Assembly: GCA_022600955.1 (NCBI GenBank) | Contig: JAHZJK010000016.1 | Span: forward strand, 1 to 64,000 | DNA: 64,000 nt | Direction of reading: 5' to 3' | DNA from: Gammaproteobacteria bacterium | GTDB lineage: Bacteria; Pseudomonadota; Gammaproteobacteria; Steroidobacterales; Woeseiaceae | Shown: positions 63,676 to 64,000 of the stretch, one piece after another | How the letters are laid out: each line of letters starts with the position of its first letter | Position numbering within the stretch: the stretch's first letter is position 1 | The notes under the pieces: model-generated | What the model was told of the DNA's origin: nothing | Databases searched by the model: none | The model's input: only the letters and a program-made list of their open reading frames with translations | Program-made: the position numbers and the translations under genes

Positions 63676-64000
63676 ATGTCCATCGAAACCCTGGTACTGC
63701 TGGGCGTCAGCGTATATATGCTGATCATGATCGGTATTGGCGTCTACGCTTCAAGAGGGTCGAAATCACTCACGGATTTCACGCTTGCGGGCCGCAACAT
63801 GCCGCTATGGCTGTGTTCTGTATCGATATTTGCGACCTGGTTCGGTAGTGGCACGATGATGGGTGCTGCAACCGCAGCCTACGAGGGCGATCGGCTGCTG
63901 ATGCTCGCCGAGCCTTTCGGGTCGGCGCTCGCCCTGCTACTCGCCGGCCTGTTTTTCGCCAGGATATTGCGACGGACGCGACGCATGACTTGGCCGGAAC
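63676..64000 (+). CDS. Sodium:solute symporter family protein, 3' truncated by the window
   Basis: The frame from ATG 63676 runs open to the right edge (108 visible residues). Helix 1 is LLGVSVYMLIMIGIGVYASR, followed by SKSLTDFTLAGRNMPLWL, a hallmark of the SSS family in which the GR loop precedes helix 2. ATWFGSGTMMGAATAAYEGD is the Na+-site helix region. It is divergent from cysM, with a 97-nt promoter region. The substrate cannot be guessed from the fragment. Confidence 0.9.
   Translation, partial: MSIETLVLLGVSVYMLIMIGIGVYASRGSKSLTDFTLAGRNMPLWLCSVSIFATWFGSGTMMGAATAAYEGDRLLMLAEPFGSALALLLAGLFFARILRRTRRMTWPE

Overview
The window looks like chromosomal DNA of a heterotrophic, aerobic Gram-negative bacterium, most likely a marine or sediment gammaproteobacterium (inference). 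Supporting signs are a TonB-dependent receptor, lipoprotein signals, a BCCT osmolyte transporter, a glmU-glmS pair, a PspA/flotillin operon and a tryptophan-to-3-hydroxyanthranilate pathway. Genes are tightly packed with many 1-25 nt overlaps, and GTG and TTG starts are common. I see no rRNA, tRNA, CRISPR array, insertion sequence or phage module.

Layout. 1-9 kb: end of an HD-domain gene, a GST, an SDR / quinone reductase / BCCT transporter run, then small membrane proteins, a medium-chain reductase and two GNAT acetyltransferases. 9-17.2 kb: mostly minus-strand small single-domain genes (M24 peptidase, DUF1963, Nudix, TspO, 2OG oxygenase, DUF2277, lipoprotein, GFA, DUF1801, DUF3052, SIMPL, and a homologue of AAC(3)-I aminoglycoside acetyltransferases). 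17.3-18.6 kb: a HemN/HemW-like radical SAM enzyme. 18.7-25.7 kb: a CDP-deoxysugar locus (rfbF, rfbG, sugar C-methyltransferase, RfbC-type epimerase, reductase, CmcI-like methyltransferase) with a convergent flippase-like protein and a GT2 glycosyltransferase. 25.8-30 kb: GNAT, M19 dipeptidase, glycoside hydrolase lipoprotein with a small periplasmic partner.

30-38.6 kb: kynurenine pathway. 3-hydroxyanthranilate dioxygenase, kynureninase, kynurenine monooxygenase and tryptophan dioxygenase lie in one tightly coupled operon, preceded by an arginase-superfamily hydrolase. No recognisable kynurenine formamidase is present, so the arginase-like protein is a candidate for that step. Aldehyde dehydrogenase, aspartate dehydrogenase and a DapA-family lyase follow.

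38.6-48.5 kb: a five-gene operon, YjfI (DUF2170) - PspA/IM30 - YqiJ OB-fold membrane protein - YqiK flotillin - 1748-residue AAA+ ATPase. It is preceded by two copies of a perfect 10-bp palindrome and looks like a membrane-stress or membrane-remodelling system. This is the strongest candidate for an undercharacterised system here.

49.4-58.4 kb: an IclR-regulated catabolic cluster (deacetylase-like hydrolase, Tat/lipoprotein M24 peptidase, MFS transporter, Asp/Glu-racemase-like enzyme, flavin monooxygenase, TonB receptor). Two promoter regions in it share an exact 13-bp element. 58.8-64 kb: glmS, glmU, a small secreted protein, cysM and the start of a sodium:solute symporter cut by the window edge.
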